Of a DNA stretch of 12,372 bases, positions 5,496 to 12,372 are shown in pieces. Position 1 is the stretch's first letter. Each line of letters starts with the position of its first letter. The notes beneath the pieces were generated by a model. The model ran no database searches. It was not told the origin of the DNA and saw only the letters and a list, made by a program, of their open reading frames with translations. Origin of the DNA: PWQG01 sp041685555 (GTDB lineage: Bacteria > Pseudomonadota > Gammaproteobacteria > Pseudomonadales > Pseudohongiellaceae); NCBI GenBank assembly GCA_041685555.1, contig JAWLFN010000059.1, positions 1-12,372 on the forward strand, written 5' to 3'. The position numbers were made by a program, and so were the translations under genes.

Positions 5496-7295
5496 GTGAC
5501 TGATTTATCCCGGATTCGAAATTTCTCCATCATCGCCCATATCGACCATGGCAAGTCCACGCTGGCCGATCGGTTCATCCAGGTCTGTGGGGGCCTCACT
5601 GATCGCGAGATGTCCGAGCAGATTCTTGATACGCTGGATATCGAGCGGGAGCGTGGCATCACCGTCAAGGCGCAGAGTGTCACCCTGCACTACAGAGCGC
5701 GGGATGGTGAAAGTTACCAACTGAATTTCATCGATACTCCCGGTCATGTCGATTTCAGCTATGAAGTCTCCCGTTCCCTGGCGGCCTGTGAGGGCGCTTT
5801 GCTTGTGGTGGATGCCGCGCAGGGTGTGGAAGCCCAGTCCGTGGCCACCTGCTACACCGCAATCGAACAGGGGCTGGAAGTCATTCCGGTGCTGAACAAG
5901 ATGGATCTGCCGCAGGCGGACCCGGATACGGTACGACAGGAGATCGAGGAGATCATCGGGCTGGATGCCTCGGGCGCGGTTTCGGTCAGTGCCAAGACCG
6001 GTATGGGTGTCGAGGACGTGCTGGAGGAACTCGTACGGCTGGTGCCGCCACCGGAAGGGGATAGGGACGGGGCCGTGCAGGCACTGATCATCGATTCCTG
6101 GTTCGATAACTACCTTGGCGTGGTTTCGCTGGTCCGGGTCATGCATGGCACCCTGCGAAAGGGTGACAAGATCATCATCAAGAGTCTGGGCAAGAGTCAC
6201 GTGGTGGACGAGATCGGGATGTTCAATCCGAAGCGGACTGTCACGGGGCTGCTGGAGGCCGGTGAGGTGGGTTTCATCGTGGCGGGCATCAAGGAGATCC
6301 AGGGGGCGCCGGTGGGGGATACTCTGACCCTGGCTTCCACGCCCGATGTGCCTGCGCTGCCCGGGTTCAAGAGAGTGCAACCGCAGGTGTTCGCGGGGCT
6401 CTATCCAGTTTCATCGGATGATTTCGAGAACTTCCGTGATGCCCTGGAAAAACTGACTCTGAACGATGCGTCATTGCAGTACGAGCCCGAGAGCTCTGAT
6501 GCGCTGGGCTTCGGGTTCCGTTGTGGCTTCCTGGGTATGCTGCACATGGAGATCATTCAGGAACGCCTGGAACGCGAATACGATCTGTCCCTGATCACCA
6601 CGGCCCCTACCGTCGTATACGAGGTGGTGACAACCGCGGGCGATCTGGTCAAGGTGGAAAGCCCCTCCGCGCTTCCGCCGGTCGCTTCCATTGCCGAGAC
6701 CCGGGAACCCATCGTGCTGGCGAGTATACTGGTACCACAGGAATACCTTGGAAACATCATCAATCTGTGCGTCAGCAAACGTGGTGTGCAACGCGATATG
6801 CAGTTCATCGGAAACCAGGTGTCACTGACCTACGAGCTGCCGATGAACGAGGTGGTGCTGGATTTCTTTGATCGGGTGAAATCAGCCAGTCGTGGTTTTG
6901 CTTCGCTCGATTATCACTTTCTGCGTTTCCAGACAGCGAAACTGGTGCGCATGGATGTATTGATCAATGGCGACAGAGTGGATGCACTGGCGTTGATCGT
7001 GCACAGGGATGAGGCGCATGCCAGGGGACGGGTCGTTGTGGAGAAGATGAAGGAACTGATTCCCCGTCAGATGTTCGATGTCGCCATTCAGGCGGCCATT
7101 GGCGGTCAGGTGATTGCGCGTCAGACGGTCAAGGCGCTGCGCAAGAACGTGACCGCCAAATGCTATGGTGGTGACGTCACGCGCAAGAAGAAGTTGCTGG
7201 AGAAACAGAAAGCGGGCAAGAAACGGATGAAGCAGGTGGGCAATGTGGAAGTGCCGCAGGAGGCCTTTCTTGCCGTATTGAAGGTGGACAGCTGA
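5496..7295 (+). CDS. lepA: Elongation factor 4 (LepA), ribosome-associated GTPase
   Basis: A 599-residue translational GTPase, the same length as E. coli LepA. It acts on the ribosome (initiation fidelity, back-translocation or 30S assembly have been proposed). The GTP-binding motifs are intact: AHIDHGKST at 14-22, the switch segment ERERGITVKAQSV at 50-62, DTPGH at 80-84 and NKMD at 134-137. EF-G-like domains follow, then the LepA-specific C-terminal domain ending in GGDVTRKKKLLEKQKAGKKR-type basic sequence. The GTG start at 5496 is preceded by AGGTGA (5481-5486) at 9 bases, and the protein begins in the usual way for LepA. It overlaps lepB by one base (TGATG) and heads the run of overlapping genes to recO. 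Family identity is certain. Confidence 0.98.
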   Translation: MTDLSRIRNFSIIAHIDHGKSTLADRFIQVCGGLTDREMSEQILDTLDIERERGITVKAQSVTLHYRARDGESYQLNFIDTPGHVDFSYEVSRSLAACEGALLVVDAAQGVEAQSVATCYTAIEQGLEVIPVLNKMDLPQADPDTVRQEIEEIIGLDASGAVSVSAKTGMGVEDVLEELVRLVPPPEGDRDGAVQALIIDSWFDNYLGVVSLVRVMHGTLRKGDKIIIKSLGKSHVVDEIGMFNPKRTVTGLLEAGEVGFIVAGIKEIQGAPVGDTLTLASTPDVPALPGFKRVQPQVFAGLYPVSSDDFENFRDALEKLTLNDASLQYEPESSDALGFGFRCGFLGMLHMEIIQERLEREYDLSLITTAPTVVYEVVTTAGDLVKVESPSALPPVASIAETREPIVLASILVPQEYLGNIINLCVSKRGVQRDMQFIGNQVSLTYELPMNEVVLDFFDRVKSASRGFASLDYHFLRFQTAKLVRMDVLINGDRVDALALIVHRDEAHARGRVVVEKMKELIPRQMFDVAIQAAIGGQVIARQTVKALRKNVTAKCYGGDVTRKKKLLEKQKAGKKRMKQVGNVEVPQEAFLAVLKVDS

Positions 7296-8098
7296 TGGAT
7301 ATCGACTTTTCCGTGGTGCTGGTGATCCTGGTTGGCATCAGCGGTCTGGTCTGGTTGCTGGACGCTGTGTGGCTGGCGCCGGCGCGACGGAAGTTGGCGG
7401 AAGCGCGCGATGGTAAAGCGCGTGAACAGGCTCTTCGTGAACCCTGGCCGGTCGAATATGCACGTTCTTTCTTTCCGGTGCTGGCCATTGTGCTGGTTCT
7501 GAGGTCCTTTGTCGTCGAGCCGTTCCAGATTCCTTCCGGCTCCATGGAGCCGACACTGGAAGTCGGGGATTTCATTCTGGTCAACAAGTACACGTACGGG
7601 CTGCGGTTGCCAGTGCTCGGCACCAAGCTGGTCAGTATCAATGAGCCGCAGCGGGGCGAGGTGATGGTCTTCTTCCCTCCCCATGACGGTCGCTATTTCA
7701 TCAAGCGAGTGATCGGCCTGCCAGGAGATCGGATCGAGTACGAAGCCGGACGCCTGACCATCAACAACCAGCCGGTCGAGACCACGCTGATCAAGGAAAT
7801 CGAAATTGATACCTCGGCGGGAGCCCAACCGGCTCTGTTGTATGAAGAGCAACTGGGCGAGCATACTCACCTGGCCCAGGTGGTGGACCGTGAGCGGCGC
7901 CGTCCCATGAGAACCGAGTGGGTTGTACCACCAGGGCATTACTTCATGATGGGTGATAATCGCGACAATAGCGCTGACAGTCGGGTATGGGGCGCTGTAC
8001 CGGAGGAGAATATCGTCGGACGGGCATTTGCGGTATGGCTGCACAAGGATCCGGGCTGGAACTTGCCGACGTTCTCCCGTAATGGCAGTATCGAGTGA
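7295..8098 (+). CDS. lepB: Signal peptidase I
   Basis: A 267-residue inner-membrane protease that removes signal peptides from exported proteins. Two membrane helices (about 6-26 and 58-74) flank a basic cytoplasmic loop. The catalytic Ser83 is in PSGSMEPTL, and the general-base Lys137 is in the YFIKRVIGLPGD segment. The box E motif GDNRDNSADSR is at 220-230. It starts inside the lepA stop (TGATG) and its own stop overlaps the next start in the same way, so translation is likely coupled. It is shorter than E. coli LepB (324 residues) but normal for Pseudomonas-type enzymes. All catalytic residues are present, so it should be active. It presumably processes the MucD precursor encoded upstream. 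Confidence 0.97.
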   Translation: MDIDFSVVLVILVGISGLVWLLDAVWLAPARRKLAEARDGKAREQALREPWPVEYARSFFPVLAIVLVLRSFVVEPFQIPSGSMEPTLEVGDFILVNKYTYGLRLPVLGTKLVSINEPQRGEVMVFFPPHDGRYFIKRVIGLPGDRIEYEAGRLTINNQPVETTLIKEIEIDTSAGAQPALLYEEQLGEHTHLAQVVDRERRRPMRTEWVVPPGHYFMMGDNRDNSADSRVWGAVPEENIVGRAFAVWLHKDPGWNLPTFSRNGSIE

Positions 8099-8469
8099 TG
8101 CCGGGTCTGAATGATACAAGAGTGCAGAGGGGCGGGATCCTGACCGGCTGGTTACCGGGCCTGATTCTCGTTGCCTGCGCAGGCGTGGGTCTGTTCAGGA
8201 TTCTGCCGGTGTATGTGGACCACAATTATCTGGTGTCCTCGACGCGGTCGCTACTCGAAAGCCGCAGCGCCACCACATTATCCCAGACCGAGCTGCGTCG
8301 GGAGATCGGTGGAAGTCTGCGTCGTAACAATATCGAGGGTGTGGATGTCAATTCGCTGGTGTTGCTGCGTTCGGGTACCACACCCGCGGTACGTATAGAG
8401 TATGAACGCCGCGTTCCGTTTGTATCCAATATCGAGTTTGCCATCCGATTCGACGAAACCGTGGATTGA
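8098..8469 (+). CDS. DUF4845 family single-pass membrane protein
   Basis: A 123-residue protein with one N-terminal membrane helix (about residues 17-36) and a small extracytoplasmic domain. Near the end it has YERRVPFVSNIEF (about 101-113), the conserved Y-E-x-R-V-P pattern of the DUF4845 proteins usually encoded between lepB and rnc in gamma- and betaproteobacteria. Its function is unknown. Position suggests a link to secretion or envelope maintenance, but no experiment I know of settles this. The ATG at 8098 overlaps the lepB stop (TGATG). A GTG at 8095 would add one residue. The rnc start follows 4 bases after its stop. Confidence 0.85.
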   Translation: MPGLNDTRVQRGGILTGWLPGLILVACAGVGLFRILPVYVDHNYLVSSTRSLLESRSATTLSQTELRREIGGSLRRNNIEGVDVNSLVLLRSGTTPAVRIEYERRVPFVSNIEFAIRFDETVD

Positions 8470-8473
8470 GCCG

Positions 8474-9142
8474 ATGTCCGATGACAAGGCATTGACGGCA
8501 TTACAGCGCCGACTCGGGTATACCTTTTCCGATTCCTCTTTGCTGCAGCTTGCGCTGACACACAGAAGTGCCGGTGCCAACCACAATGAGCGGCTGGAAT
8601 TTCTTGGTGATGCCGTGCTTGGCCTCTGCACGGCCGACATGCTGTATCGCAGTCTGCCCGGCGAAAGTGAAGGGATGCTGAGCCGTCAGCGAGCCGCGCT
8701 CGTCAACCGCGATACATTGTCCACACTGGCCATCCGGCTCGGTCTGGGTGAGTTGTTGGTGCTGGGGGCCGGAGAACGCAAAAGTGGTGGGCGGCAGCGT
8801 CCTTCCATCCTCTGCGATGCAATGGAAGCTGTACTGGGAGCGATTTTCCTCGATGGAGGTCTGGAAGCCTGTCAGGCATCCGTTGAACGTCTTTTCGACC
8901 CGCTCGGTACGAGTCAGCAGAAGGATGCCAAGACCCGTCTTCAGGAGATCATGCAGAGTCGGGCTTTGTCATTGCCGCACTACGAAACGGTGGATGTGAT
9001 CGGGGAAGAACACTCGCAGGTGTTCATCGTCAATTGCCGGGTGCCACCACTATCAGAGCCGATGACGGGGCGTGGCCCCTCGCGTCGCGTTGCCGAGCAG
9101 GACGCGGCGGCACGGATCCTGCGGAAACTGGAGAAGCGGTAA
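8474..9142 (+). CDS. rnc: Ribonuclease III
   Basis: A 222-residue double-strand-specific endoribonuclease that processes rRNA precursors and structured mRNAs (E. coli enzyme 226 residues). The RNase III signature ERLEFLGDAVLG is at 39-50, with metal ligands Glu42 and Asp46. The second catalytic pair, Asp115 and Glu118, is in CDAMEAVLGAIFLDGG. The dsRNA-binding domain occupies about 152-222, ending in SRRVAEQDAAARILRKL. The ATG at 8474 gives the conventional N-terminus. The frame is open upstream to 8402 but would overlap the previous gene. The ribosome binding site is poor, so expression probably depends on coupling. In E. coli rnc lies in an operon with era and recO and autoregulates by cutting its own leader, but no equivalent leader hairpin is possible here because the upstream region is coding. 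Confidence 0.97.
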   Translation: MSDDKALTALQRRLGYTFSDSSLLQLALTHRSAGANHNERLEFLGDAVLGLCTADMLYRSLPGESEGMLSRQRAALVNRDTLSTLAIRLGLGELLVLGAGERKSGGRQRPSILCDAMEAVLGAIFLDGGLEACQASVERLFDPLGTSQQKDAKTRLQEIMQSRALSLPHYETVDVIGEEHSQVFIVNCRVPPLSEPMTGRGPSRRVAEQDAAARILRKLEKR

Positions 9143-10029
9143 TGAGTCAGACAAAGACGCAGTGTGGTTTCATTGCCATTGTGGGTCGACCGAATGTAGG
9201 TAAATCCACGTTGTTGAACCATCTGCTGGGGCAGAAAATCAGTATCACATCGCGCAAGCCACAGACGACGCGGCATCGAATTCACGGAATACACACCGAA
9301 GGGAACCGGCAGTTCATCTATGTCGATACACCCGGCCTGCATCGGCACGAAAGCAAAGCGATGAACCGGGCCATGAATGCGACCGTCATCGACGTGCTCA
9401 GGGAAGTTGACGTGGTGCTGTTTATGACCGAGCGGACCGTATTCAATGACGAGGACGAGCTGGTCCTGCAGCAGTTGAAGAAAATCAATAGACCGGTGCT
9501 CTGGTTGATCAATAAAAGTGACCTGCTACCGCAACGGGATCGTCTTCTGCCGCATATTTCCGCCATTTCCGAACGCCACGGTTTTGCTGAAGTGATCCCG
9601 TTGTCAGTTTTAAAGGGATACAATCTGGACACAGTGGAAGACTGTGTGGCTCGTTATCTGCCCGAGGGCCCCTTCCTGTTCCCCGAAGACCAGGTCACGG
9701 ACCGTAGCTCCCGCTTTCTGGCCGCGGAACTGGTGCGGGAGAAGATCACCCGTCAGGTGGGTGATGAGCTGCCATATGAAGCCATGGTGGAAATCGAGCA
9801 GTTTGCCCAGGAAACTGAACTTATCCACATACATGCACTCATACTGGTGGAAAAGAAGGGCCAGAAGCAGATCATCATCGGCCGTGGTGGTGAGCGGCTG
9901 AAGCAGATCGGGCAGGCGGCGCGGCTAGACATGGAGCGTGCATTCGGCTGCAGGGTGATGCTGGAATTATGGGTGAAGGTCAAATCGGGGTGGTCCGATG
10001 ACGAACGAGCATTACAGAGTCTGAATTGA
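9142..10029 (+). CDS. era: GTPase Era, 30S ribosome assembly factor
   Basis: A 295-residue essential GTPase that binds the 3' end of 16S rRNA and monitors small-subunit maturation. The GTPase domain has GRPNVGKS (15-22), DTPG (62-65) and NKSD (124-127). The G5 position reads SVLKG (155-159) where SALKG or SAxxG is more usual, a conservative change. The C-terminal KH domain has IIIGRGGERLKQIG (244-257) with the GxxG-type RNA-binding loop. The start overlaps the rnc stop by one base (TAATG). The open frame extends upstream to 9034 inside rnc, but ATG 9142 gives the normal Era N-terminus. Its stop overlaps the recO start. The rnc-era-recO order is conserved across proteobacteria. Confidence 0.98.
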   Translation: MSQTKTQCGFIAIVGRPNVGKSTLLNHLLGQKISITSRKPQTTRHRIHGIHTEGNRQFIYVDTPGLHRHESKAMNRAMNATVIDVLREVDVVLFMTERTVFNDEDELVLQQLKKINRPVLWLINKSDLLPQRDRLLPHISAISERHGFAEVIPLSVLKGYNLDTVEDCVARYLPEGPFLFPEDQVTDRSSRFLAAELVREKITRQVGDELPYEAMVEIEQFAQETELIHIHALILVEKKGQKQIIIGRGGERLKQIGQAARLDMERAFGCRVMLELWVKVKSGWSDDERALQSLN

Positions 10030-10757
10030 GTGCTTCGATCCAGCTTCAGCCCGCCATGGTGCTGCACACCCGGCCCTTCCGTGACACCAGTCTCCTGGTG
10101 GATCTGATCTGCCCGGAGCAGGGTCGTCTCCGGGCGGTGGCCAGGGGCGCGCGACGGGCCGGGAGCCGCTATCGAGGGCTGCTGCAACTGTTTCAGCCGA
10201 TCCTGGTCAGTCTCGCGGGACGTGGTGAACTGCTGACCCTGACTGACGCTGAAAGTGCGGGCGCGCCGCTGGTATTGCGCGGGGACCGATTATTCAGTGG
10301 ATTGTATATGAATGAGGTCCTGATGCGTGTGCTCCCCATGCGACAAGCCTGTCAGGTGCTCTTTGCCCGCTATCACGAATCCCTTCTTGCACTGCGTGGT
10401 ACAGATCCGGTAGAGCCGGTGTTACGGTATTTCGAGATCGACCTGCTGGAGGAGTGTGGCTATGGACCGGATTTCTGGCAGGATGTACCGGACGGGGCGC
10501 CCATTCTTCCTGAACGGCTGTATCTCTTTCATCCTGATCGCGGCTTCGAGCCCGTGCCGGGCGACACTGCAACCGGTCCCGTCCACAGTGGTCGACTGCT
10601 GATCGCGTTACGCGAGCGGTCGCTGGAGCTCGATAGCGGGTTGGGGCTCGGTGCCAAGCAATTGCTGCGTCAGGCGCTGGCGCCTCATCTGGGCAATCGT
10701 CCTCTGCAGAGCCGAGAGTATTTCAGCAGACTTTCTCAAGGCCGGCCGGAGAGGTAA
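10026..10757 (+). CDS. recO: DNA repair protein RecO
   Basis: A 243-residue mediator of the RecFOR pathway, which loads RecA on SSB-coated single-stranded DNA. It has an N-terminal OB-fold (about 5-80, beginning LQPAMVLHTRPFRDTSLLVD) and a helical C-terminal domain with LRYFEIDLLEECGYG in the middle of the protein. There is no cysteine zinc motif, as in E. coli RecO. The start is taken as TTG at 10026, overlapping the era stop as TTGA. An in-frame TGA at 9999-10001 blocks anything much longer. The next ATG (10056) would remove the first strand of the OB-fold. A TTG start probably keeps expression low and coupled to era. The usual downstream gene pdxJ is not here. Confidence 0.93.
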   Translation: MSASIQLQPAMVLHTRPFRDTSLLVDLICPEQGRLRAVARGARRAGSRYRGLLQLFQPILVSLAGRGELLTLTDAESAGAPLVLRGDRLFSGLYMNEVLMRVLPMRQACQVLFARYHESLLALRGTDPVEPVLRYFEIDLLEECGYGPDFWQDVPDGAPILPERLYLFHPDRGFEPVPGDTATGPVHSGRLLIALRERSLELDSGLGLGAKQLLRQALAPHLGNRPLQSREYFSRLSQGRPER

Positions 10758-10760
10758 AAT
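10733..10760 (+). promoter_or_regulatory. Probable promoter for cysM overlapping the recO stop
   Basis: TAAAAT (10755-10760) matches the sigma-70 -10 box at 5 of 6 positions and contains the recO stop codon. TTCTCA (10733-10738), 16 bases earlier, matches the -35 box at 4 of 6. Transcription would start near 10767, giving a leader of about 30 bases. The 39-base gap after recO breaks the pattern of overlapping genes, which supports a separate transcription start. Confidence 0.4.
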
Positions 10761-10796
10761 GCGCTACCCTGTAACTCTTGAAACCCGTAGTGAGCC

Positions 10797-11687
10797 ATGA
10801 TGTATCCGACCAATGAATCCCTGATCGGCAATACGCCCCTGGTGCGCCTGCAGCGACTTCCCGGTCAGACCAGCAATACCGTGCTGGCCAAACTTGAAGG
10901 AAATAACCCGGCTGGTTCGGTCAAGGATCGCCCCGCCTGGAACATGATCCACCAGGCGGAGCAGCGTGGTGAGATCCATCCGGGTGATACACTCATTGAG
11001 GCGACCAGCGGCAATACCGGAATCGCACTGGCCATGGTCAGTGCCGTGAAAGGGTATCGGATGGTCCTGGTGATGCCCGACAGCATGTCCCAGGAGCGAA
11101 AGGCTTCCATGAGTGCCTACGGCGCCGAGCTGGTGCTGGTGAGCGAAGAGGAGGGCATGGAAGGGGCCCGGGACCTGGCGGCCCGCATGGGACGAGAAGG
11201 TCGTGGGCGGGTGTTGGACCAGTTTGCCAACCCGGACAACGCGGAAGCCCATTATCTGACCACGGGCCCCGAAATCTGGCGCGATACCAATGGCAGTGTG
11301 ACCCATTTTGTCAGTTCCATGGGCACGACCGGCACAATCATGGGCGTATCCCGCTATCTGAAAGAGCAGAATCCCTCCATCAGTATCATCGGTCTGCAGC
11401 CGGATGACGGGTCACGCATTCCTGGTATCCGGCGCTGGCCGCCTGAATACCTGCCCGCCATCTATGATGAGCGTCGCGTGGATCGAGTGCTGGACATCGC
11501 ACAACAGGACGCGGAAGAGACCATGCGGATGTTGGCCCGGGAAGAGGGTATTTTCTGCGGTGTGTCCGCTGGCGGTTCCGTTCATGCCGCACTGAAGCTG
11601 TCCAGGGAACTCGAGAATGCCGTCATAGTCGCCGTCATCTGTGATCGCGGTGATCGCTATCTTTCCACCGGTGTTTTCAACACCTGA
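10797..11687 (+). CDS. cysM: Cysteine synthase B (O-acetylserine sulfhydrylase, CysM type)
   Basis: A 296-residue cytoplasmic PLP enzyme that makes L-cysteine from O-acetylserine and sulfide. CysM forms also use thiosulfate to give S-sulfocysteine. The PLP lysine is Lys43 in GSVKDRP. The substrate loop TSGNTG is at 70-75, the phosphate-binding GTTGT at 176-180, and the SAGG that contacts the pyridine ring at 257-260. The IPGIRRWPPEYLP stretch (208-220) and the short length mark it as CysM rather than CysK. Two adjacent ATGs (10797 and 10800) could serve as the start. The ribosome binding site is weak. In many gammaproteobacteria cysM is followed by rlmD and relA, which fits the next gene. Confidence 0.95.
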   Translation: MMYPTNESLIGNTPLVRLQRLPGQTSNTVLAKLEGNNPAGSVKDRPAWNMIHQAEQRGEIHPGDTLIEATSGNTGIALAMVSAVKGYRMVLVMPDSMSQERKASMSAYGAELVLVSEEEGMEGARDLAARMGREGRGRVLDQFANPDNAEAHYLTTGPEIWRDTNGSVTHFVSSMGTTGTIMGVSRYLKEQNPSISIIGLQPDDGSRIPGIRRWPPEYLPAIYDERRVDRVLDIAQQDAEETMRMLAREEGIFCGVSAGGSVHAALKLSRELENAVIVAVICDRGDRYLSTGVFNT

Positions 11688-11707
11688 CCCTGTCGCGACG
11701 GAAACCC

Positions 11708-12372
11708 ATGAGCCGAAGAAGACGAAGGCAGGCACTGCCCGCTGAACCCGTTATGTTGACTATTGATGGTCTCAGTCATGAAGGCCGGGGCGTGGCACGA
11801 CTGCAAGGCAAGGTTGCGTTCGTTGACGGGGCATTACCCGGAGAAACCGTTTATGCCACTTTTACAGGGCGACGACGCCAGTTTGATGAGTTGAAAACGA
11901 TCGAGGTGCTGGATTCCGCACCGGACCGAGTGACACCACCCTGTGAGTGGTTCGGAATCTGCGGAGGCTGTGCCATGCAGCACCTTCACCCGGCCGCGCA
12001 AAGAAACCACAAACAGTCGGTATTGCTGGAGCATCTACAGCACCAGGCCGGACTGGATCAGCATTCATTTGAAGTGCTTGCGCCAATGGCGGGTGATACC
12101 GATACCGGTTATCGTCGCAAGGCCCGTCTTGCGGTGCGACACGTGCGTAAAAAGGGCGGTACGCTGGTCGGTTTCCGCGAAAAAGGCAGCAGCTTCATCA
12201 CCGATATGACGTACTGCAGGGTCCTTGTGCCATCTCTGGCCGCACTGATCGCTCCGTTGCGGCAACTGCTGACCGGATTGTCGGCCGGAGCAGCGGTACC
12301 GCAGATCGAAGTGGCCGCCGGGGAGCCTGGCGACAGTCTGGAAGCATCGGAAGTGGCGCAGCACCAGCGCCA
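11708..12372 (+). CDS. rlmD: 23S rRNA (uracil-1939-C5)-methyltransferase RlmD, N-terminal half (cut by window edge)
   Basis: An open frame of 221 codons runs off the right edge. The family methylates U1939 of 23S rRNA using S-adenosylmethionine and carries a 4Fe-4S cluster. A TRAM-like RNA-binding domain (about 12-70, with DGLSHEGRGVAR at 20-31) is followed by the cluster motif PPCEWFGICGGCAMQHL. This supplies Cys79, Cys85 and Cys88, and Cys170 is the fourth ligand. The catalytic methyltransferase domain lies beyond the window. The ATG at 11708 begins MSRRRRRQALP, a basic N-terminus normal for this family, 20 bases after cysM. The last 20 or so codons do not show the segment with VFRHL that I would expect soon after the IEVA at 200-203. 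This may be local divergence, an insertion or a sequence error near the edge. Confidence 0.9.
   Translation, partial: MSRRRRRQALPAEPVMLTIDGLSHEGRGVARLQGKVAFVDGALPGETVYATFTGRRRQFDELKTIEVLDSAPDRVTPPCEWFGICGGCAMQHLHPAAQRNHKQSVLLEHLQHQAGLDQHSFEVLAPMAGDTDTGYRRKARLAVRHVRKKGGTLVGFREKGSSFITDMTYCRVLVPSLAALIAPLRQLLTGLSAGAAVPQIEVAAGEPGDSLEASEVAQHQR

Noticed and set aside
5505..6380. Long minus-strand open frame (291 codons) opposite lepA
   Set aside because: Same reason: lepA is unmistakable on the plus strand and codon bias there creates the reverse frame.
7163..8119. Long minus-strand open frame (318 codons) opposite the lepA end and lepB
   Set aside because: It spans two real genes on the other strand and carries no domain.
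9034..9141. N-terminal extension of era into rnc
   Set aside because: The Era N-terminus begins normally at 9142 with a stop-start overlap. The extension lies in the RNase III dsRNA-binding region.
9821..9829. TTATCCACA, a perfect DnaA box
   Set aside because: It is a single copy inside the era coding sequence, encoding ordinary conserved residues. There is no cluster of boxes or AT-rich unwinding region, so it is most likely chance.
11688..11707. Possible terminator or promoter between cysM and rlmD
   Set aside because: The 20-base gap contains only a 6-base TCGCGA palindrome and no T-run or promoter boxes. Co-transcription is simpler.

Overview
The window is core chromosome from a fairly GC-rich gammaproteobacterium. 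The gene order closely resembles the Pseudomonas algU-muc locus: ygfZ, sdhE, ygfX, nadB, rpoE, rseA, mucD, lepA, lepB, a DUF4845 gene, rnc, era, recO. It differs in two ways: rseB/mucB and rseC/mucC are missing between rseA and mucD, and recO is followed by cysM and rlmD rather than pdxJ. That order would fit Chromatiales/Ectothiorhodospiraceae-like or related gammaproteobacteria, but the lineage is an inference and cannot be fixed from this window. I see no mobile element, CRISPR array, tRNA or rRNA, and no gene-free stretch longer than about 180 bases.

Layout. At the left edge the first 14 codons of a ygfZ-like gene run leftward, divergent from sdhE-ygfX (flavinylation factor and small membrane protein), which overlap by one base. 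ygfX converges on nadB (minus strand, first enzyme of NAD synthesis) across 16 bases holding a candidate hairpin. nadB and rpoE are divergent and share a 175-base control region. It contains a near-consensus extracytoplasmic-stress promoter (GAACTT-N16-TCTAT) reading into rpoE. It also contains a 17-codon leader ORF with a strong ribosome binding site, whose stop codon directly abuts the rpoE start in the same frame. rpoE, rseA and mucD form the envelope-stress module: sigma factor, membrane anti-sigma factor and periplasmic HtrA protease. mucD also has a plausible promoter of its own.

From lepA to recO the genes are packed with 1- to 4-base overlaps (a 4-base gap before rnc). They form a translation / secretion / RNA-processing / repair block: EF4, signal peptidase I, a one-pass membrane protein, RNase III, the Era GTPase and RecO. 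cysM has a probable promoter overlapping the recO stop, and rlmD follows it, cut by the right edge.

No wholly new system is visible. The most interesting parts are the rpoE control region (leader ORF, autoregulatory promoter, hairpins over the rpoE ribosome binding site) and the RseB-less stress module. Both are regulatory hypotheses that could be tested.
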